DNA from: JANYCG01 sp031365665
GTDB lineage: Bacteria > Pseudomonadota > Gammaproteobacteria > Burkholderiales > Burkholderiaceae_C
Direction of reading: 5' to 3'
NCBI GenBank assembly: GCA_031365665.1
Contig: JANLYO010000243.1
Span: forward strand, 1 to 14,263
Length of the DNA stretch: 14,263 nt
Below the pieces are notes generated by a model, which saw only the letters and a list, made by a program, of their open reading frames with translations, was not told the origin of the DNA and searched no databases. Made by a program: the position numbers and the translations under genes. This document shows positions 13,032-14,263 of this stretch, piece by piece (position 1 is the stretch's first letter; every line of letters begins with the position of its first letter).

Positions 13032-14263
13032 GGTGTCCCCTGTCCGTCCAAAACCCAGGTGTCTTTGGTGCCGCCGCCCTGGGAAGAATTGACGACCAGC
13101 GATCCAGCCTGCAAGGCCACGCGGCACAGCCCGCCCGGCACAAGTTTGATCTCTCTGCCACTGAGCACATAAGGCCGCAAATCGATGTGCCGGGGGGCAA
13201 TGCCGGCATCGACATAGGTCGGGCAAGTGGAAAGCGCCAACGTGGGCTGTGCGATGTAACCCGCCGGTTTTGCCAACACACGCGCTCGGAAGTCTTCAAT
13301 TTGCGCAGTCGTCGCGGCAGGCCCCACCAACATGCCGTAACCGCCCGCGCCATGGACTTCCTTCACCACCAGCTTGGCCATATTCGCCAGCACGTACGAC
13401 AGATCGGCGGGCTTGCGGCACTGGTAGGTGGGCACGTTGTTGAGAATTGGCTCTTCACCCAGGTAATATTTGATCACCTCGGGAATGAACGGATAGGTCG
13501 ATTTGTCGTCTGCGACGCCGGTGCCTACCGCGTTGGCAATCGTGACGCGCCCGGTCGCATAGACCGACATCAATCCCGGCACACCCAGGCTTGAATCTGC
13601 CCGGAACACCAGCGGGTCAAGGAAATCGTCGTCAATGCGGCGGTAAATCACGTCGACCCGTTGCGGCCCCTGCGTGGTGCGCATATAGAGCAGGCCGTCG
13701 TCCACAAACAGGTCTTTGCCTTCAATCAACTCTACGCCCATTTGCTGCGCCAAAAAGGCGTGTTCGAAATAGGCGGAGTTGTACATGCCGGGCGTCATCA
13801 CCACCACATTGGGCTCGTCCACACCCAAGGGGGCGCTGGCACGAAGGGTTTCGAGCAGCAAATCGGGGTAATGTTCGATGGGCGCAATCGGCATCTGGCT
13901 GAACGCCTCCGGAAACAGGCGCATCATCATCTTGCGCCCTTCCATCATGTACGACACGCCCGAGGGCACCCGCAGGTTGTCTTCCAGCACGTAAAACTCG
14001 CCTTGGCCGGCGCGCACGATGTCCACGCCAGCGATGTGGCAGTAGTTGTCAAGCGTCACCTTGACGCCTTGCATCTGTGGGCGGTATTGAGCGTTGAGGT
14101 AGATCTGCTCGGGCGGAATCACACCGGACTTGATGATTCGCTGGCCGTGGTAAACATCGTGCACCAGCAGGTTGAGCGCCCGCACGCGTTGAATCAGGCC
14201 GCGTTGCAGCATTTCCCATTCGGCGGCCGGAATGATGCGCGGGATCAGGTCAAACGGAATCAG
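13025..14263 (-). CDS. Circularly permuted ATP-grasp enzyme (type 2), N-terminus outside window
   Basis: The frame is open through the right edge, where LIPFDLIPRIIPAAEWE precedes the first internal Met, so the true start lies beyond 14263. The 412 visible residues match the circularly permuted ATP-grasp type 2 family (DUF404/DUF407), usually 470-490 residues long. Recognisable blocks are YVLEDNLRVPSGVSYMMEGR, VVVMTPGMYNSAYFEH, IYRRIDDDFLDPLVF, NAVGTGVADDK, PFIPEVIKYYLGEEPILNNV, LVVKEVHGAGGYGMLVGP and RHIDLRPYVLSG. ATP-grasp enzymes join a carboxylate to an amine using ATP, so this is likely an amidoligase that builds a peptide or modifies a protein. Its acceptor is unknown. It is the most upstream gene of the visible operon and overlaps alpha-E by 7 nt. 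Its promoter lies outside the window. Confidence 0.93.
   Translation of the reverse strand: MIPFDLIPRIIPAAEWEMLQRGLIQRVRALNLLVHDVYHGQRIIKSGVIPPEQIYLNAQYRPQMQGVKVTLDNYCHIAGVDIVRAGQGEFYVLEDNLRVPSGVSYMMEGRKMMMRLFPEAFSQMPIAPIEHYPDLLLETLRASAPLGVDEPNVVVMTPGMYNSAYFEHAFLAQQMGVELIEGKDLFVDDGLLYMRTTQGPQRVDVIYRRIDDDFLDPLVFRADSSLGVPGLMSVYATGRVTIANAVGTGVADDKSTYPFIPEVIKYYLGEEPILNNVPTYQCRKPADLSYVLANMAKLVVKEVHGAGGYGMLVGPAATTAQIEDFRARVLAKPAGYIAQPTLALSTCPTYVDAGIAPRHIDLRPYVLSGREIKLVPGGLCRVALQAGSLVVNSSQGGGTKDTWVLDGQGTPC

Noticed and set aside
13032..13226. 65-residue N-terminal extension of the alpha-E protein
   Set aside because: The extension overlaps the ATP-grasp coding region, is Cys/Arg-rich and unlike the family, while ATG 13031 has a ribosome binding site and opens on the conserved motif.
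1..14263. CRISPR arrays, tRNA or rRNA genes, insertion sequences, prophage or toxin-antitoxin genes
   Set aside because: I looked for spaced direct repeats, transposase motifs, terminal inverted repeats and cloverleaf-like segments and saw none; a tRNA or covariance-model search would be needed to exclude small RNAs.

Overview
The window looks like chromosomal DNA of a GC-rich betaproteobacterium, most probably of the Comamonadaceae (Polaromonas/Rhodoferax type). This is inferred from base composition, protein style and gene content (IorAB-type oxidoreductase, a proteasome-like Anbu operon, betaproteobacterial-style hypothetical proteins); no rRNA or other taxonomic marker is present. Genes are densely packed. 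I see no insertion sequences, phage genes, tRNAs or CRISPR arrays.

Layout. (1) 1-2384, + strand: the 3' end of an ankyrin-repeat gene, then a FadD-type acyl-CoA synthetase tightly followed by a small protein of unknown function that combines a Cys-Pro motif like that of heme-thiolate peroxidases with a caleosin-like C-terminal half. (2) 2385-2575: an AT-rich gap between convergent genes, with inverted repeats and a weak terminator-like hairpin. (3) 2576-5326, - strand: a probable four-gene operon, read in the order AcuI/YhdH-type acryloyl-CoA reductase, VOC-family protein, 2H phosphoesterase, SDR oxidoreductase. (4) 5427-6047, + strand: an exported NlpC/P60 peptidase, possibly translated from a leaderless mRNA. 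(5) 6081-6785, - strand: two small dimeric alpha/beta-barrel proteins, an ABM-type monooxygenase-like protein and a NIPSNAP protein. They are divergent from (6) 6956-9702, + strand: a two-subunit molybdenum hydroxylase of the isoquinoline 1-oxidoreductase (IorA/IorB) type. The intergenic space between (5) and (6) holds a perfect 10-bp-arm palindrome. (7) 9780-10367, + strand: a conserved membrane-associated protein of unknown function with a CxxC motif, preceded by a strong hairpin that overlaps its ribosome binding site. (8) 10398-14263, - strand: the peptide-modification/proteasome-like operon, read in the order circularly permuted ATP-grasp (cut by the window end), alpha-E protein, transglutaminase-like protease, Anbu proteasome-like hydrolase.

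How the genes work together. The left half is lipid/acyl-CoA and redox metabolism: CoA activation, acryloyl-CoA reduction and SDR reduction. The IorAB enzyme hydroxylates an unknown, probably N-heterocyclic or aldehyde, substrate, and no dedicated cytochrome or FAD partner is encoded here. The ATP-grasp, alpha-E, transglutaminase and Anbu genes are a known conserved neighbourhood. It is thought to make and break amide bonds on an unknown peptide or protein, and its biological role is still unsettled. The most unusual single gene is the 205-residue protein at 1767-2384; the most interesting system is the Anbu operon.
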